5,747 nt of DNA from positions 1-5,747 of the forward strand of contig JANWVD010000064.1 of assembly GCA_025057715.1 (NCBI GenBank). Direction: 5' to 3'. Shown in pieces: positions 4,436-5,747 of this stretch. The notes under the pieces are model-generated. The model saw nothing but the letters and a program-made list of their open reading frames with translations, made no database searches and was not told the DNA's origin. This DNA is from Aquificaceae bacterium (GTDB taxonomy: Bacteria > Aquificota > Aquificia > Aquificales > Aquificaceae). Each line of letters begins with the position of its first letter. Within the stretch, counting starts at the first letter, position 1. The position numbers and the translations under genes are program-made.

Positions 4436-5747
4436 TTCAAGAGTGGGTGAGTTTAGATTAAAGACTCATCTTAAGCCCGCCGGAGACCAGCCCAAGGCCA
4501 TAGATAAGATAGTAAGAAATCTATTAAATGGCGTAAAGCATCAGGTTTTGCTTGGGGCTACTGGGACTGGAAAGACATTTACCATTGCGAATGTTATTCA
4601 AAAGTATGGCAAACCTACCTTGATTCTTGCTCATAACAAGATTCTTGCAGCGCAACTATACAGAGAGCTTAAAGAGCTCTTTCCTGAAAATGCGGTTGAA
4701 TACTTTATAAGCTACTATGATTATTATAGACCCGAGGCTTACATCCCTGAAGAGGATATTTACATAGAAAAGGATGCAAGCATCAATCAGGTGCTTGATA
4801 GATATCGCCATAGTGCAACTGTCTCGGTGCTCGAGCGAAGGGATGTGATAGTAGTTGCTTCTGTTTCTTGCATCTATGGTCTTGGTTCGCCGCATGCATA
4901 CTACCAAATGAGACTATCGCTAAAGGTGGGCGATAGGGTGAGTTTAAGCGAGGTTTCCCGAAGGCTGGTCGAGATTGGCTATGAAAGAAACGATGTTGCT
5001 ATCTCGCGGGCGACTTTTTCTGTGCGTGCTAACTCAATCGAGGTTGTGCCATCTGATGTAGAAGATAGGCTCGTAAAGATTGAGTTTTGGGACGATGAGG
5101 TTGATTCAATTCAGGTAATTGACCCACTTAATAGGCATCTCATTGCGGAGTTTGCCAGAATCGTTCTTTTCCCAGGTTCACATTACGTTGCACCAAGAGA
5201 GTCCATAGAGCAAGCGCTTGAGCAAATAGAGAGAGACCTTGAAGAGAGGGTTAGATGGTTCCTTGATAGAGGAAAAGAGCTGGAAGCAAGGAGGCTTATG
5301 CAAACTACTACTCACGACCTTGAGCTTATAAGAGAGCTCGGGCATTGTAAGGGGATTGAAAATTACTCAAGGTATTTCGAGGGAAGAGCCCCCGGGGAGC
5401 CGCCATACACTTTGATAGATTACTTCCCCGAGGATTTCTTACTTATAGTTGACGAAAGCCATGTGACTATACCGCAAGTAAGGGCTATGTATAATGGTGA
5501 CCGCTCGCGAAAGGAAAAGCTTGTTGAATACGGCTGGAGGCTCCCTTCTGCGCTTGATAATAGACCCTTGAAGTTTGAGGAGTTTTTGCAAAAGCTAAAT
5601 CAAGTTATTTACCTATCTGCCACGCCGGATGAATGGGAGATTGAGCAAAGTGGCGGATTAATGATTGAGCAAATAGTTAGACCAACCGGATTGCTTGACC
5701 CAATTGTAGAGGTCAGACCAAAGAGGGGGCAGCTTGAAAATCTGCTT
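4425..5747 (+). CDS. uvrB: UvrABC system protein B (excinuclease subunit), C-terminally cut by window
   Basis: UvrB is the damage-verifying helicase-like core of nucleotide excision repair; UvrA loads it and it recruits UvrC for incision. The visible 441 residues match UvrB closely: KPAGDQPKAI (17-26), Walker A GATGTGKT (44-51), the DNA-clamping beta-hairpin region YYDYYRPEAYIPEEDIYIEK (97-116), RRDVIVVASVSCIYGLG (138-154), GIENYSRYFEGRAPGEPP (310-327), Walker B LLIVDESHVTIPQ (339-351), RLPSALDNRPLKFEEF (372-387), YLSATP (396-401) and VRPTGLLDPI (418-427). The second RecA-like domain and the C-terminal UvrC-contact region lie beyond the window. After the in-frame stop at 4419-4421 there are two candidate starts, GTG at 4425 (11-bp overlap with the prenyl synthase gene) and GTG at 4443 (7-bp gap). 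The second gives an N-terminus nearer the family norm; neither has a strong Shine-Dalgarno. The longer form is listed. Confidence 0.97.
   Translation, partial: MKVSSRVGEFRLKTHLKPAGDQPKAIDKIVRNLLNGVKHQVLLGATGTGKTFTIANVIQKYGKPTLILAHNKILAAQLYRELKELFPENAVEYFISYYDYYRPEAYIPEEDIYIEKDASINQVLDRYRHSATVSVLERRDVIVVASVSCIYGLGSPHAYYQMRLSLKVGDRVSLSEVSRRLVEIGYERNDVAISRATFSVRANSIEVVPSDVEDRLVKIEFWDDEVDSIQVIDPLNRHLIAEFARIVLFPGSHYVAPRESIEQALEQIERDLEERVRWFLDRGKELEARRLMQTTTHDLELIRELGHCKGIENYSRYFEGRAPGEPPYTLIDYFPEDFLLIVDESHVTIPQVRAMYNGDRSRKEKLVEYGWRLPSALDNRPLKFEEFLQKLNQVIYLSATPDEWEIEQSGGLMIEQIVRPTGLLDPIVEVRPKRGQLENLL

Noticed and set aside
4656..4907. Minus-strand 83-codon frame
   Set aside because: Antisense to highly conserved uvrB sequence, including the beta-hairpin region.

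Overview
The window is a densely packed piece of bacterial chromosome with two divergent gene clusters separated by only 20 bp. Seven protein genes cover almost every base. Two are cut by the window edges. No RNA gene, mobile element, CRISPR array or clear terminator is visible. The bacterial markers are UvrB, a two-domain riboflavin synthase, a DppC/OppC-type permease and an EAL-type signalling protein. GC content looks to be in the mid 40s by eye, AGA/AGG and ATA codons are common, and GTG starts are frequent. Neighbouring genes overlap by 4 to 23 bp, and strong Shine-Dalgarno sequences are nearly absent. Such compaction, a PyrK-like iron-sulfur flavoprotein and unusual flavin reductases would fit a small-genome, perhaps anaerobic or thermophilic, bacterium. 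That is an inference, and I cannot name a taxon.

Left cluster (minus strand, transcribed from 2550 towards 1): an orphan DppC/OppC-type ABC permease (2550-1594), a PyrK-like FAD/2Fe-2S electron-transfer protein (1616-921), riboflavin synthase RibE (940-329), and the N-terminal 110 residues of a YuxH-type EAL protein (332-1, running off the window). Each overlaps the next (23, 20 and 4 bp), so they are probably one translationally coupled operon. RibE makes riboflavin, the precursor of the FAD that PyrK binds. The permease and the EAL protein have no obvious functional tie to it.

Right cluster (plus strand, from 2571): a thioredoxin-reductase-family flavoprotein (2571-3542), a long-chain polyprenyl diphosphate synthase (3536-4435), and the first 441 codons of uvrB (4425-5747, running off the window). 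These overlap by 7 and 11 bp. The genes serve disulfide redox balance, quinone or lipid-carrier side chains and nucleotide excision repair, so this looks like a housekeeping operon without a common pathway.

The most interesting point is that both pyridine-nucleotide-dependent flavoproteins in the window, TrxB and PyrK, have lost the glycine-rich motifs normally used to bind NAD(P)H, while their FAD, CxxC and 2Fe-2S signatures remain. This suggests a different electron donor or partner. The shared 20-bp divergent promoter region, with possible leaderless starts on both sides, is the second point. I see no convincing evidence of a wholly new multi-gene system.
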